A DNA stretch of 64,000 nucleotides, taken from contig NZ_CP048020.1 in assembly GCF_010365865.1 (NCBI RefSeq), positions 1,488,001 to 1,552,000 on the forward strand, written 5' to 3'. A model generated the notes under the pieces. That model made no database searches and was not told the origin of the DNA. It saw nothing but the letters and a program-made list of their open reading frames with translations. The stretch comes from Treponema vincentii (GTDB taxonomy: Bacteria > Spirochaetota > Spirochaetia > Treponematales > Treponemataceae). Below, one piece after another: positions 27,421 to 36,434 of the stretch (position 1 is the stretch's first letter; each line of letters starts with the position of its first letter). The position numbers and the translations under genes are program-made.

Positions 27421-29109
27421 TTAAGGAACTTTTTTTAAGAATGCATCCTTAAAGCCTAATTTTTGGAAGTTTTCCAATATTGCACCCCGTTCATCTTTTT
27501 TCAGCGGTCCGATATAGACCTTATAAAAAATTCCCTTTGTCATAGGAGACTTTTCTACTGCGATGGGATACTGTTTACCATACCGCTGTACAAAACTTTC
27601 TACATTCAGCATATCCTTAAACCAACCGATTTGTACATAAAACGCTCCCTTTGTAAGGACATTGGCAGTATAGAGCTCTTCGGCAGGCTGTGTAACAACC
27701 GGTGACGCAGGCAAAGCCGGTTGTTCGGGTTCTTTGGGCGCAGGGATATATTCTTTCATCGGTACCCGGGGCTCCGATGGTACGAGCATAACATGATTTT
27801 CTGTAATCAAGTCATCTTCCGTAGTGTCATCCTTAGGCTCTTTCCCTGCAAGAGCTTCCTTAGCGATAACAACTTCCGGTTCGTCTTGCAACTCCTCCGA
27901 TTCTTCTACCGGTTCTTCCTTAGGTTCAACGGCAGGAAGCTCTGGCTCAACTGTAGGCTTTTCCATATCTTTTTCAGACTCAGCTTCATCGACTGTTACC
28001 GGTTCCGGTTCAATCGGAGTTGACACTTCCGGCACCGGTGAAAGTAATGCATCTAAACCCGAAGCAGTCTCCGGAACGGCTATTTCCGCGACTTGCACTA
28101 CCGGTTTTGTATACTCGGCGGAAGACTCGCTCTCTTCTTCTATCGGCGCTTCTTGAATAGGGGGGGCATCCAATACCGGTTTTTCAGCCTCTGCGGAATA
28201 TTCGGATGATGCAGAAAATTCTACGGGTTCGGTTACCTCAGAAACGGCAGCAGGAGCCGGTACGATTTCCGGTTCCGGTAAAACAGGTTCCGATACTTCA
28301 GCTACAGGTGCGGCAGGTGCTGCCGGTGTCTTTTCGGGTTGGGAAGGTTCTTCCACTTCAGCGATCGGAGCCATCGGTTCTTCCGGTGCCTTTTCGGGTT
28401 GGGTAGGCTCTTCAACTTCGGCAATCGGAGACACCGGTTCTTCCGGTTCCGGTTGTACCGGCGTTTCAATTTCAGCTACCGTCATCGGTGCAACTTCTTC
28501 GTTTTTTTCTCCTTTGGGTTCGACTGCCGGCTTCACCGGTTCGGCTACCTCCGGAGGTACAGGTTCATTCTGAATAACTGCTTCATTTTGAATAGGTTCT
28601 TCATACGGGTCTTTTCGGTTGTTATCCTCTTGTATCGGTTTTTCTGCTGGTTGTACCGGTTCCTCTATGGGGACAGCCTCTACAGGGGAAGTTTGAGGAG
28701 CCTCTTCTGCCGGTTTTTCAGGTACCGCCGTTGGGGTAGGCTGCCTCTCTTCAACTTTACCTAACAGCACAGGATCGGCGCCTTCCTCGGCTACAAGTGG
28801 AGGTATGGAAACGCGGATGCGCACAGTACTATCTTCTTTAATTGCCAAAACCCTTGCTAAATCAGGCGACACCTTTACCAATACTCCCTGTGCCCCCTCA
28901 TTATCGATAACAACTGCACGGGATGTTATATTTTGTTCCAAATTGGTGATTTCGATAAGCGTATACTTAGGGAATAAATCACTGGAAGCAAAGAGGCCTG
29001 CAGGGAATTCTTCCTGTGATCCGGCAACAGCATTACCTTCCCATACTGCCCATATCAGTGCAGTGCTTAGTATTAACATACTCAGGACAGTCATTATTTT
29101 TTTGATCAT
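27421..29109 (-). CDS. SPOR-domain envelope protein with Pro/Glu-rich linker
   Basis: This 562-aa protein has a signal/anchor segment (MLILSTALIWAVWEG, about 10-25), then about 80 residues resembling a double-psi beta-barrel (LIEITNLEQNITSRAVVID...LVKVSPDLARVLAI), as in RlpA-like proteins. A roughly 350-residue linker of degenerate 'EEPxxPxAEVEEPxQPE' repeats follows, and a C-terminal SPOR domain (AFYVQIGWFKDMLNVESFV...FYKVYIGPL). SPOR domains bind denuded glycan strands at division sites, so a septal or peptidoglycan role is inferred. The repeat-rich linker produces long antisense frames that are not genes. Confidence 0.8.
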   Translation of the reverse strand: MIKKIMTVLSMLILSTALIWAVWEGNAVAGSQEEFPAGLFASSDLFPKYTLIEITNLEQNITSRAVVIDNEGAQGVLVKVSPDLARVLAIKEDSTVRIRVSIPPLVAEEGADPVLLGKVEERQPTPTAVPEKPAEEAPQTSPVEAVPIEEPVQPAEKPIQEDNNRKDPYEEPIQNEAVIQNEPVPPEVAEPVKPAVEPKGEKNEEVAPMTVAEIETPVQPEPEEPVSPIAEVEEPTQPEKAPEEPMAPIAEVEEPSQPEKTPAAPAAPVAEVSEPVLPEPEIVPAPAAVSEVTEPVEFSASSEYSAEAEKPVLDAPPIQEAPIEEESESSAEYTKPVVQVAEIAVPETASGLDALLSPVPEVSTPIEPEPVTVDEAESEKDMEKPTVEPELPAVEPKEEPVEESEELQDEPEVVIAKEALAGKEPKDDTTEDDLITENHVMLVPSEPRVPMKEYIPAPKEPEQPALPASPVVTQPAEELYTANVLTKGAFYVQIGWFKDMLNVESFVQRYGKQYPIAVEKSPMTKGIFYKVYIGPLKKDERGAILENFQKLGFKDAFLKKVP

Positions 29110-29126
29110 CTGTATCCCCTTTTCCT

Positions 29127-29621
29127 CTATAAATTTTCCAACATACTTGTACCGATAGATTGACCGGCGCTTTTGATTTTCTGTTTCAATTCGTTTTCCG
29201 GCATTGTTTTCGGATCGATATTTTCTTCAAAAATGATTTTTTGGGAGGAAAAATCGATGAGCTTCCATTCAAGATTCTTCCATTCAATTACCGGTGTCTG
29301 TCTCTTCGCGATATTGTCCGAGGCCTGATTATATTCGCAATATAGTGCAACTAAACAGTCGATCGCTGAATCGAAACGTTTTATCAGTGCAGTATTATTT
29401 TTGTATTGCTCATAGTTTCCTACTATACATTCGACACTGGTTGCTATCATCCCTTGATCAAAACAGAAGTCAAAAAGCTCGGTTTCGAGCGCCATAGTCA
29501 GTTCGGTTGCCCCGGCCGGTGCATCGGAATTATAGATACAAGCAAAACCGATTGTTTTCGCATATACCGCACCATACAGCATAGTGCAGCATAAAAGCAC
29601 TATCGGTATCCGCTTTTTCAT
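29127..29621 (-). CDS. Exported hypothetical protein
   Basis: This 164-aa protein has a signal peptide (KKRIPIVLLCCTMLYGAVYA). The mature part has few landmarks: two Cys (C63, C89 region) and a C-terminal segment LKQKIKSAGQSIGTSML. No family is recognised; the general look (small alpha/beta protein, 'EWKLIDFSSQKIIFEENI') is of a periplasmic protein. It is the first gene of a four-gene minus-strand run with the SPOR protein, HAD hydrolase and metalloprotease. Confidence 0.6.
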   Translation of the reverse strand: MKKRIPIVLLCCTMLYGAVYAKTIGFACIYNSDAPAGATELTMALETELFDFCFDQGMIATSVECIVGNYEQYKNNTALIKRFDSAIDCLVALYCEYNQASDNIAKRQTPVIEWKNLEWKLIDFSSQKIIFEENIDPKTMPENELKQKIKSAGQSIGTSMLENL

Positions 29622-29681
29622 AGTATATTCTCCGTAATCAATATCGGCAAAATAAAAAAAGGATAAAGGATAAATGAGACA

Positions 29682-29761
29682 GGGTGAAACGCATCAGGCC
29701 GCTTTTTTAATATCCCCGCGAAAAAATTGAGACTATTCGACCAGAGTTGAACCTCTTCGCG
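29682..29761 (-). repeat. Structured repeat family I, copy D (3' half only)
   Basis: Read on the minus strand, this contains the right half of the family I core: GAGGTTCAACTCTGGTCGAA, a CGCGGGG segment and the outer arm GGCCTGATGCGTTTCACC. The left half is absent and replaced by the coding end of the DUF4954 gene, whose last residues (PRRGSTLVE) and TAG stop are encoded by the repeat. Confidence 0.7.
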
Positions 29762-31928
29762 GAGCAAAAAGCTCAGCATAGTGCTGCGCATCCTGCTTGG
29801 ACTGCTGCACAAAGGCATTGTCTTCTACGTGACCGAGTACCGCATCCCGCTCCGCCCTATTCCGGTAGGTAATATCGCGGAAGTGATTGGTGTAGTCTTT
29901 TTTCTTGGAGATAAGAACCTGCGCTTCGATGTAGCGGTTCAAGCGGAGCGCTTCGTCAAGGTAGGTTCGCCAGTGTGATTCGGCAAGAACGGAAACTCCG
30001 GCGAGCCGGCAGAGTACGCTGTAGGCATGTTCTGCACGGTCAAAGGGATACCGTTCCCAGAGCCGGTCGTATTCGGCGTGGATTGCGTGCCACGAAGTAA
30101 GCTCCCCTGCCCCGATTCTATTGCGGAGGCGGTCATATTCATCTTCGCGTATCAGCTGCCCGCCTGCATTGACCCACGGGATTGTTCCGTTTTGAAGATT
30201 AAACCGGCTGCATACACCACTGCGGCTAAACACCTCACCGTCGCTACCGGTTTCATCGATGTATTTTGCCAAAACGGTTACCCCGTACCATACGAGCATA
30301 TCGCGGTATGCATACCACGCATCCACGCCATGCAGAATTTTCACCGGGCGGGCGGAATGCTCGATGTTTTCGGCAGTAAGGGGCAGTTTTTTCAGCTCGT
30401 CTCGTTTATGAGTCAAAAGATAGCGAGCACTTTCGGGTTGATTTCCTGCCGCCGTCCATGCCGTTTCAAAAATGTGCTCCAGCAATTCCATCGCGTGCAT
30501 AATTTCCCCAGCGGTATCGCAGGCAAGCACCTCGGTTTCAATCTTTTGCATCTTTGTTTTCCGTTTATCCCGTTTTTTGAATTTATCGTTATTGCGGGCA
30601 AGCGCATACATATTATACATCCAAAAATAGGCAGGCATAATATCGAGGCAATTTTCTCGCAGATTATCGCTGACCAAGCTAAACGGAAAAGGAATATCGA
30701 GCTCGGCAGGATAATTGCCTTTATTCAACAGCACAAAGGACGCAAACCGGCAGTTATGCTTGAGCGTCGCAGAAAGTCCCGGCCAAAATCCCCGACCGGC
30801 GATAATCTCTCCATCATTGCCGCGGGTATTGTGGTTTGAACCTACCGTAGCGGCGGCCGCCATATTAGACTGCCCCTGAATCATCGCGGCGATAAGGAAT
30901 GAGTTGTTATGATGCTGCTCATGGTAGGGAAAGATCAGCGCATTTAATACTTCGCAGCAAGAGATGGTTGAATTATCTCCCATCACGGAGTGAATGAGGC
31001 GGGCGCCGTATTTGAGCGTACAGTTATTTCCGAGCACAAAGCGCACTGCCTTAACGCCGTAGAACACGCGGCAGCCGTATCCGATAATTCCGTTGACCAG
31101 CTCAACGCCTTCCCCGATCTGCGTCGCTTCTGCTGCAGAAGACCGGATGGTTAGATTTTTTAGCTTATTGGCGCCCTTAATATAGACCGCCTCACCGAAT
31201 CGGACATCCTTGATAATCCTACAGCTTTTAATCACTGCGTTATCGCCGACGGTACCGTAATAACCGCGGGCGGAGTCGCAAGAATCCTGCGTCAGCTTTT
31301 TCAGCTGCGCCATCAGCTTTGCATCATCGCGGTACCGCGCCCACATAAACGCATCGGCGCAAATCATATCCGCAAAGGGAAGAATTTCCCGTCCGCCCGC
31401 TTCGTTCATCACATCGATTGTAACGCGGACTGCTTCATCTTCCCCGTCTTTAATGACCCCTTCGCCGAATTTGGCATGATCGGTTGCCGCCATTTCATCT
31501 ATTCTGCTTAAAATGACGGTATTCCCGACAATATAGTGCGCAAGATAGGCGCAGTCGTGCACAGCGCAGTTCGCTCCGATATCGCAGGAGATAATTTTGC
31601 TGTTGGTAATCCCCGCGGGGACAATAAAATCATGGTAGCGCAGATAACATTCGGTTAAAGAGGAAATCCTCACCAATCCCGCAAAAAGCGAGTTTTTAAT
31701 GAGCGATGGTGTAAAAGGATCTTCCACCAAAAAAGTATTCCAGTTAGTACAGGTATTTCCATTCTTGATGAGCGTTTCAACTTCGTTAAAGGTAAGCGGC
31801 CGCCATCGATGCTTTTCGGCAGGATTCTGGGTAAAACGGACGGTATATTCATCCCGTCCGGAAGTAAGAAAAGATTTATTGACAAAATTAACCCCAAAGT
31901 CATCCGCTGTTATAACACGTACCGGCAT
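29733..31928 (-). CDS. DUF4954 family protein with left-handed beta-helix
   Basis: The start is ATG 31928, with GGAGGAAGT directly upstream. A longer frame up to 32135 only translates repeat DNA. The 731-aa product has long runs of hexapeptide-like rungs (IISCDIGANCAVHDCAYL, GDNAVIKSCRIIKDVRFG, LGNNCTLKYGARLIHS) as in acyl/nucleotidyl transferases with a left-handed beta-helix. It matches the DUF4954 group of Bacteroidetes and treponemes, suspected to be a sugar-nucleotide-linked transferase. A helical C-terminal part (about 480-720) follows. The last eight residues and the stop codon are supplied by a truncated repeat, and a full copy of the same repeat lies 18 bp upstream of the start. Confidence 0.85.
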   Translation of the reverse strand: MPVRVITADDFGVNFVNKSFLTSGRDEYTVRFTQNPAEKHRWRPLTFNEVETLIKNGNTCTNWNTFLVEDPFTPSLIKNSLFAGLVRISSLTECYLRYHDFIVPAGITNSKIISCDIGANCAVHDCAYLAHYIVGNTVILSRIDEMAATDHAKFGEGVIKDGEDEAVRVTIDVMNEAGGREILPFADMICADAFMWARYRDDAKLMAQLKKLTQDSCDSARGYYGTVGDNAVIKSCRIIKDVRFGEAVYIKGANKLKNLTIRSSAAEATQIGEGVELVNGIIGYGCRVFYGVKAVRFVLGNNCTLKYGARLIHSVMGDNSTISCCEVLNALIFPYHEQHHNNSFLIAAMIQGQSNMAAAATVGSNHNTRGNDGEIIAGRGFWPGLSATLKHNCRFASFVLLNKGNYPAELDIPFPFSLVSDNLRENCLDIMPAYFWMYNMYALARNNDKFKKRDKRKTKMQKIETEVLACDTAGEIMHAMELLEHIFETAWTAAGNQPESARYLLTHKRDELKKLPLTAENIEHSARPVKILHGVDAWYAYRDMLVWYGVTVLAKYIDETGSDGEVFSRSGVCSRFNLQNGTIPWVNAGGQLIREDEYDRLRNRIGAGELTSWHAIHAEYDRLWERYPFDRAEHAYSVLCRLAGVSVLAESHWRTYLDEALRLNRYIEAQVLISKKKDYTNHFRDITYRNRAERDAVLGHVEDNAFVQQSKQDAQHYAELFAPRRGSTLVE

Positions 31929-31945
31929 ACTTCCTCCAAGCTGCT

Positions 31946-32175
31946 GGAGCAAACACATTAGACGTTCTTCTGAATACCCCGCAGAATAATGGGGCTGTTC
32001 AACCAGAGTTGAACCTCTTCGCGGTTCAAATGGTTGCCCAGCCTCATTATTCTGCGAAATTTGATTTGTCTGTCTAATGTGTTTGCTCTTTTTCCGAAAT
32101 AAACTGTGCGAAATTTTAAGCAAAATTTCGCACAAAAGGAAGGCAACCGCTTAAAATATTTACGATGCGGTTGCC
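31946..32175 (-). repeat. Structured repeat family I, copy C, in the DUF4954 leader
   Basis: The core at 31946-32088 has outer arms GAGCAAACACATTAGAC and its near complement, a middle stem CGCAGAATAATG/CATTATTCTGCG and an inner GAACC/GGTTC hairpin. It is followed on the plus strand by hairpin GTGCGAAATTTT (32106-32133) and hairpin GGCAACCGC/GCGGTTGCC (32142-32175). The order is that of copy A, reversed. The lower stems differ from copy A by paired changes (GTGGAAAA versus GTGCGAAA). On the plus strand the last hairpin is followed by GTATTTTT. Confidence 0.85.
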
Positions 32176-32212
32176 GTATTTTTCCTCTCAAATCTAACAC
32201 GAAACCGAAGCA

Positions 32213-33364
32213 CTACGATTTTCGGCTGTGAACGCGAAGCTTCTTTTTGAGGTTTTTAAACCAAAATGCCCGTAACTGTTCGGCACACGAGTAGAGGCGA
32301 TAGCGGAAGCCTCGTACTGGAATATCAAGTGTTCCCACCCGATGAATAATAGTTCCGCCGAATCCCGTTTTGAACCGATACAGGCCGTACATGGGATGGT
32401 GCGAATCATCGGTTGGCGGAATCCCGTAAAAATCATAGGATGGACAACCGTACTTTTGCGCATCTTGGATTGCCTGCCATTGCAACAGATATGCAGGCAT
32501 AAGGTTGCGGTGTTCATTTGAAGAAGCGCCGTACAGATAGACAGCTCCGCTCGGAGAAAAAAGCGTAATAATCGCGGCAAGCGGTTTTTCTTCAAAATAA
32601 GCAATATAGATTGAAATAAGAATACGTTCGGTATCGAATGCAGGATCGACAGCAAGCCGACAAAGCGAGTGGTAATAGTTTTCGCTATGGATAGCAATGC
32701 CATCCCTCGCTGCAGTTTCACGATAAAGCCGATAAAAGATCGGTATGACGTCTTCAGCTTGGCTTCCGGGAAAACAACGAACTTGTACGCCTTTTTTTTC
32801 GGCAAGCCGGATATTGTAACGCCACTTAGGTTTACACTGAGCGAGCAAGGCGTCAAGCGGCTGTCCTAAATCGAGCAGAACGGTATCGGGCGGCTGAATA
32901 TCGGAAGCTGCTTTACGCAGGCTGCACGGCGTTCTTCCTCCGGTACAGGGAATAAGCGGAAAATCTTGGCGAGAGAATGCCTGCGTGTTTCCGCTTCTTA
33001 TTACGCATTCCCACGGAGGATCAAAGCGAATTAAAAAAACATAAGTAGGCAGCAAGGGAACGAGCTTTTCCGCTAGGTTTACCAGGAAAAGCTTCCGTTT
33101 TTCCGCCGTTTCGGGGAGCTGTGAATTATAATCGGTTAAGATAGATGGCCCCATCGGAATATAGGCAAGGAAGCCGAAAGGACTCAATTGCCGCAATAAC
33201 ACCGTGAGTAAAAAAGAACGGGTACCGGCAGCGTGTACCTCATATTGCTGATATGACCAACCTTGCTCCTTTTTAAACTCCGCCCAAAAGCGGCTCTGCA
33301 AAAAATGCTGAGCAGGAGTTTTTACCGTCATATCGGTACATTCTTTTATCGTCAATGTATTCAT
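32213..33364 (-). CDS. FemAB-family peptidyltransferase (peptidoglycan bridge formation)
   Basis: This 383-aa protein with the double GNAT fold of FemX/MurM proteins has FLQSRFWAEFKKEQGW at the N terminus, KPKWRYNIRLAEKKGVQVR in the middle, and a C-terminal GNAT with YLYGASSNEHRNLMPAYLLQWQAI and YDFYGIPPTDDSHHPMYGLYRFKTGFGG. Members transfer an amino acid from aminoacyl-tRNA to the lipid II stem peptide. Which residue is added is not predictable here. The coiled-coil arm between the GNAT domains of staphylococcal FemA is missing, as in many Gram-negative-type members. The start is uncertain: ATG 33331 is an alternative and neither has a strong ribosome site. Confidence 0.85.
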   Translation of the reverse strand: MNTLTIKECTDMTVKTPAQHFLQSRFWAEFKKEQGWSYQQYEVHAAGTRSFLLTVLLRQLSPFGFLAYIPMGPSILTDYNSQLPETAEKRKLFLVNLAEKLVPLLPTYVFLIRFDPPWECVIRSGNTQAFSRQDFPLIPCTGGRTPCSLRKAASDIQPPDTVLLDLGQPLDALLAQCKPKWRYNIRLAEKKGVQVRCFPGSQAEDVIPIFYRLYRETAARDGIAIHSENYYHSLCRLAVDPAFDTERILISIYIAYFEEKPLAAIITLFSPSGAVYLYGASSNEHRNLMPAYLLQWQAIQDAQKYGCPSYDFYGIPPTDDSHHPMYGLYRFKTGFGGTIIHRVGTLDIPVRGFRYRLYSCAEQLRAFWFKNLKKKLRVHSRKS

Positions 33365-33461
33365 AGTTGAAAGGAACGATAGCGGAAAAACAGGCTTTTG
33401 TCAAAGGATTGGCTCTCGGTTTATAGCATCGAGGTGTTCGGACTGTAGAAAAACAATCTGC

Positions 33462-34193
33462 TTACACTCCCCTACCCCACCCGCGCCATTTTTCTGCAAG
33501 CGAGGTTTGTGCTTCCGATGCGGAGTGTGAAGAAGTAGCATCGGAATCCGCTGGAGCAGAAGAAATTTTAGCAGGAGTACCGGTATTGCAGACGCTTTCG
33601 ATATCGGCACTCTTTAATTCCTGTAAGAAAGCGGCTAATTCCTCCGGGGGCATGGTCTTTTTTAATGTATTGATTGTACGGATTAAATCTTGTTGGGCGC
33701 CGCTCGCGGTTTCTTTTGTCAGTTGAGCATTGTTTTTTCCCACCTTTTCGCGGAGCCGTTTTGCATATTCGCGTCCGTCGATAGGTTGTGCGACAGGGAT
33801 ACCTGCCGTCACACCGACAACTGCAAGCACTAATTTAAGTCCGACAAGTCCGCCCGCACTGCTCGCATATTCAAAAGAAGCGCCGGTAAGATAAGCGGTT
33901 TTAAACGCCTCATAATAGAAAATAGTAAGCGCACTGTATGCGATAAGAAGTATAAACGCCGCAGCAAGCCGCCTTTTGGTGTACCATCCCATCGGCTGAA
34001 TAAACAAATAGATAATCGCTGCAATCAAAACCAACCCAAAAAAGAGTTCGGCGCTCCACGGCATCATAACAAAAGAAAAAGAATCCGTATGAATTACATT
34101 GCGTAACAGATAGAACTGTCCGATAAGAATTACAAGAAAACAGATAACCGTCACCCCGCCCCGCGCACGGGTATTTGTTTTATTTTGTTTCAT
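33462..34193 (-). CDS. Membrane protein of unknown function
   Basis: This 243-aa protein starts at ATG 34193, preceded by GAGGG; an upstream in-frame codon at 34220 would add nine residues. Three to four hydrophobic helices lie in residues about 15-130 (GVTVICFLVILIGQFYLL, FFGLVLIAAIIYLF, LAAAFILLIAYSALTIFYY). They are followed by a soluble tail with a helical stretch (DLIRTINTLKKTMPPEELAAFLQEL) and a Ser/Ala-rich end. No family is recognised. Confidence 0.55.
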   Translation of the reverse strand: MKQNKTNTRARGGVTVICFLVILIGQFYLLRNVIHTDSFSFVMMPWSAELFFGLVLIAAIIYLFIQPMGWYTKRRLAAAFILLIAYSALTIFYYEAFKTAYLTGASFEYASSAGGLVGLKLVLAVVGVTAGIPVAQPIDGREYAKRLREKVGKNNAQLTKETASGAQQDLIRTINTLKKTMPPEELAAFLQELKSADIESVCNTGTPAKISSAPADSDATSSHSASEAQTSLAEKWRGWGRGV

Positions 34194-34225
34194 TTTATAT
34201 ATTCCCTCGTGAATAGCCATCTCTA

Positions 34226-34410
34226 TGCGAAGTTTTATTTGAAACTTCGCACATTTTTTCTAGCAGACGGCAAACACATCAGGCAGATTAGATGAAAAGC
34301 GCAGAATAAAGAGGTTATGAGACCATTTGAACCGCGCAGAGGTTCAACTCTGGTCGAATAACATCTCTTATTCTGCGGGGGTATTCAAAGAAGTACCTGA
34401 TGCGTTTACA
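34226..34410 (+). repeat. Structured repeat family I, copy B
   Basis: A leading hairpin TGCGAAGTTT/GAAACTTCGCA (34226-34251) is followed by the core (34269-34410). The outer arms are GGCAAACACATCAGGC and CCTGATGCGTTT, the middle stem CGCAGAATAA/TTATTCTGCG with GAGGT, and the inner segment GAGACCATTTGAACC pairs with GGTTCAACTCTGGTC. It is in the same orientation as copy A. It ends 66 bp before the small anchored-protein gene at 34477. Confidence 0.85.
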
Positions 34411-34476
34411 CCGTCAGCCTAGCAGGTTTCTATTGACGAGTCAACGGAACTACGGTACAAAAGGTACGGAGGATTT

Positions 34477-35100
34477 ATGCTGCAATTCAATCCGGTACAT
34501 CTTGCTTTCGCCGTTATGATAATCGGCGTTATTTTTACCTTTGTATTATCAAAAAAAGAGATCAAACAACTTCGCTCGCTTGCCGATTCCTTTGCAATCC
34601 CTTTCGTCAAACTTTCAAACTATATTGCACCGCAAAAGCCTGCAAGCTCATTGTTGACAGAAAAAACGGAATCCGGCGGTATTAGACCGCTGCCGGCAGA
34701 AGGACAATCAAAAGAAATGCGTGAAATCATTAAACGAGCGGGAAATACTAAAGCGGTAAAGCTTTTCCGTGAAATGGTGGAAGCCGAAGATGCGCTGAAA
34801 GAAGCTGCAGGGAAGAACCGCCGCAAATGCTATCAATTTGCCGATCCCGTCGCCCGCATCCTATATATGACGCATACCTTTCTTACCGGCTGCGAAAACC
34901 TTGCTCTCATCGACACGGAAAGCAAGCTGGATGAATTTAACAGCTTTTTGAATGAACAAGTGCAACACCGCATGACTTTACTGCGACTGATCAGCGGTTC
35001 CCTTGCCGAGGAATACAGAACGCTAAATAGGGTATACGCCGCAGAGATGGAGCAAATCGAACGGGAACAAATGCCGTTTATTAAGCGGAATGCCCAATGA
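34477..35100 (+). CDS. Membrane-anchored hypothetical protein
   Basis: This 207-aa protein has one N-terminal hydrophobic segment (VHLAFAVMIIGVIFTFVL) followed by a charged, mainly helical cytoplasmic part (REMVEAEDALKEAAGKNRRKCY; EYRTLNRVYAAEMEQIEREQMPFIK). No catalytic motif is seen and no family is recognised. TACGGAGGATTT precedes the ATG, a good ribosome site (GGAGG). A repeat element lies just upstream and another hairpin cluster begins at its stop codon. Confidence 0.6.
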   Translation: MLQFNPVHLAFAVMIIGVIFTFVLSKKEIKQLRSLADSFAIPFVKLSNYIAPQKPASSLLTEKTESGGIRPLPAEGQSKEMREIIKRAGNTKAVKLFREMVEAEDALKEAAGKNRRKCYQFADPVARILYMTHTFLTGCENLALIDTESKLDEFNSFLNEQVQHRMTLLRLISGSLAEEYRTLNRVYAAEMEQIEREQMPFIKRNAQ

Positions 35101-35300
35101 TGCAACAACTGCCAAAGTTTATACTTTGTTCAGTTGTTGCATTTTAAGGAAGGTATAACTTCGACCGCTCAAATAGCGCGGTCTCGTTAACCGTCGAGTT
35201 TGCCGTTCGGCAAACATCGCTTATTGACGTGTGCGCTGCCGCGCACCAATGCAACAGTTTCCAAAGTTCAAACTTTGTTCAACTGTTGCATTTTAAGGAA
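35098..35300. repeat. Five-hairpin intergenic cluster with two related terminal hairpins (family V)
   Basis: The first hairpin (35101-35141, TGCAACAACTG/CAGTTGTTGCA) and the last (35249-35291, TGCAACAGTT/AACTGTTGCA) share the inner sequence CCAAAGTT...ACTTTGTTC and the flank TTTTAAGGAA. Their stems differ by compensating changes. Between them are hairpins GACCGC/GCGGTC, GTTTGCCG/CGGCAAAC and GTGCGC/GCGCAC. There is no coding potential. The first may terminate the gene ending at 35100. Confidence 0.7.
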
Positions 35301-35333
35301 ATTCAAAACAATCCCTCTCTATAATATATCCGA

Positions 35334-36251
35334 TTATTTCCACAAGAATTCGGGATAATAGTTTTCTTTAATTTTTTGTGCTATTTCTTTTTTCACGATT
35401 TCGCGGTCTTCGGGATAGGTCATGCCGAACCAACGTTCATCGGTGGTATAACATTTGATTGTGCCAAGTCCTTGTGTAACCAGCATGCTGGCTCCTTCCG
35501 GCAAGAGGCATTCGGCTTTCTCGCTCGCGATATTCTTTTTGATAAATTCCTCAAAGAATATATGGAAACCTTCAAAGGCCTTGAGACTAAAACCGAAAAG
35601 ATTCATAGAAACGGTCTCTTTACCGGTCAGATGCACTACTCCATTTTCAAGTTGAGATAGAATCACCCGTTTACCGTTTTCTTCACCGTAAGAAATCTTG
35701 GTATGTTCCTTCATAGAAACCAGCATTCCGTTCTCAACCTTGCATACGCCCCGCGATACGGAACCGGATTCACTCATCGTATTTTCCAAAATATAACCGA
35801 CCATCGCATGGTTTGGAGAATAATTGTCTAGAGTTGACAAATGTCCGGCCATTGTTTTGTAGGCCTTGCGCCCGTAATAGTCATCTGCATTGATAATAGC
35901 AAAGGGAGTTTTCACGAAATTCTCCGTACAAAGAACAGCGTGGATAGTACCCCACGGTTTTTTACGGTTTACCGTCTGAGGGAGCTCTTTAGGATCAATC
36001 AGTGAATCAATGGATTGAAACAGGTATTCTGCATCGCAATTACGGGCAATTCGATCAAATAAACGGGCGCGGAAATCGGTTTCAATATCTTTTCTAATAA
36101 CAAATACCACTTTTCCAAAACCGTTATGGACAGCATCGTAAACTGCATAATCCAGCAATGTTTCATTATGCAGTCCAACCGCATCTATTTGCTTAACACC
36201 GCCGTAACGGCTCCCCATTCCTCCTGCTAAAACCAACAATGTAGGTTTCAT
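35334..36251 (-). CDS. Nucleotidyltransferase family protein (sugar-phosphate NTP transferase)
   Basis: This 305-aa protein starts at ATG 36251 (GGAGGT 8 nt upstream). It has the NTP-transferase signature LVLAGGMGSRYGGVKQ near the N terminus, the Mg-binding IINADDYYG, and a KPWGTIHAVLC segment typical of nucleotidyltransferases. The sugar and nucleotide are not predictable. It probably feeds cell-surface glycan or cofactor synthesis in the cytoplasm. It is flanked by hairpin-rich intergenic DNA on both sides. Confidence 0.85.
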   Translation of the reverse strand: MKPTLLVLAGGMGSRYGGVKQIDAVGLHNETLLDYAVYDAVHNGFGKVVFVIRKDIETDFRARLFDRIARNCDAEYLFQSIDSLIDPKELPQTVNRKKPWGTIHAVLCTENFVKTPFAIINADDYYGRKAYKTMAGHLSTLDNYSPNHAMVGYILENTMSESGSVSRGVCKVENGMLVSMKEHTKISYGEENGKRVILSQLENGVVHLTGKETVSMNLFGFSLKAFEGFHIFFEEFIKKNIASEKAECLLPEGASMLVTQGLGTIKCYTTDERWFGMTYPEDREIVKKEIAQKIKENYYPEFLWK

Positions 36252-36396
36252 TCTATTGTACCTCCATAAATACTCGCTTCCATACATCAACGCTTCAAAG
36301 AAAACGCCGATTAACCCATTGCAGGATCAATCAGCGTTCTAAAAGTTCATTAATCACACTATAAAAGCACTCTAAATACACATAAGGTTAAAGGCA

Positions 36397-36425
36397 ACCT
36401 CTAAAAATTCAAGATTTTAGAGGTT
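36397..36425 (-). terminator. Probable terminator of the 36435-36794 gene
   Basis: An 11-bp stem AACCTCTAAAA/TTTTAGAGGTT lies 10 nt after the minus-strand stop at 36435. On the minus strand it is followed by GCCTTT, a weak T-run. Confidence 0.5.
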
Positions 36426-36434
36426 TTCGTGCAT

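Noticed and set aside
27463-28764. Several long plus-strand frames antisense to the SPOR protein
   Set aside because: They mirror the Pro/Glu-rich repeat linker and give low-complexity Arg/Phe- or Ser/Gly-rich translations.
30027-30839. 270-codon plus-strand frame antisense to the DUF4954 gene
   Set aside because: No family resemblance; the sense frame has clear hexapeptide rungs.
31929-32135. N-terminal extension of the DUF4954 frame
   Set aside because: It translates the family I repeat; a strong ribosome site sits at the internal ATG 31928.
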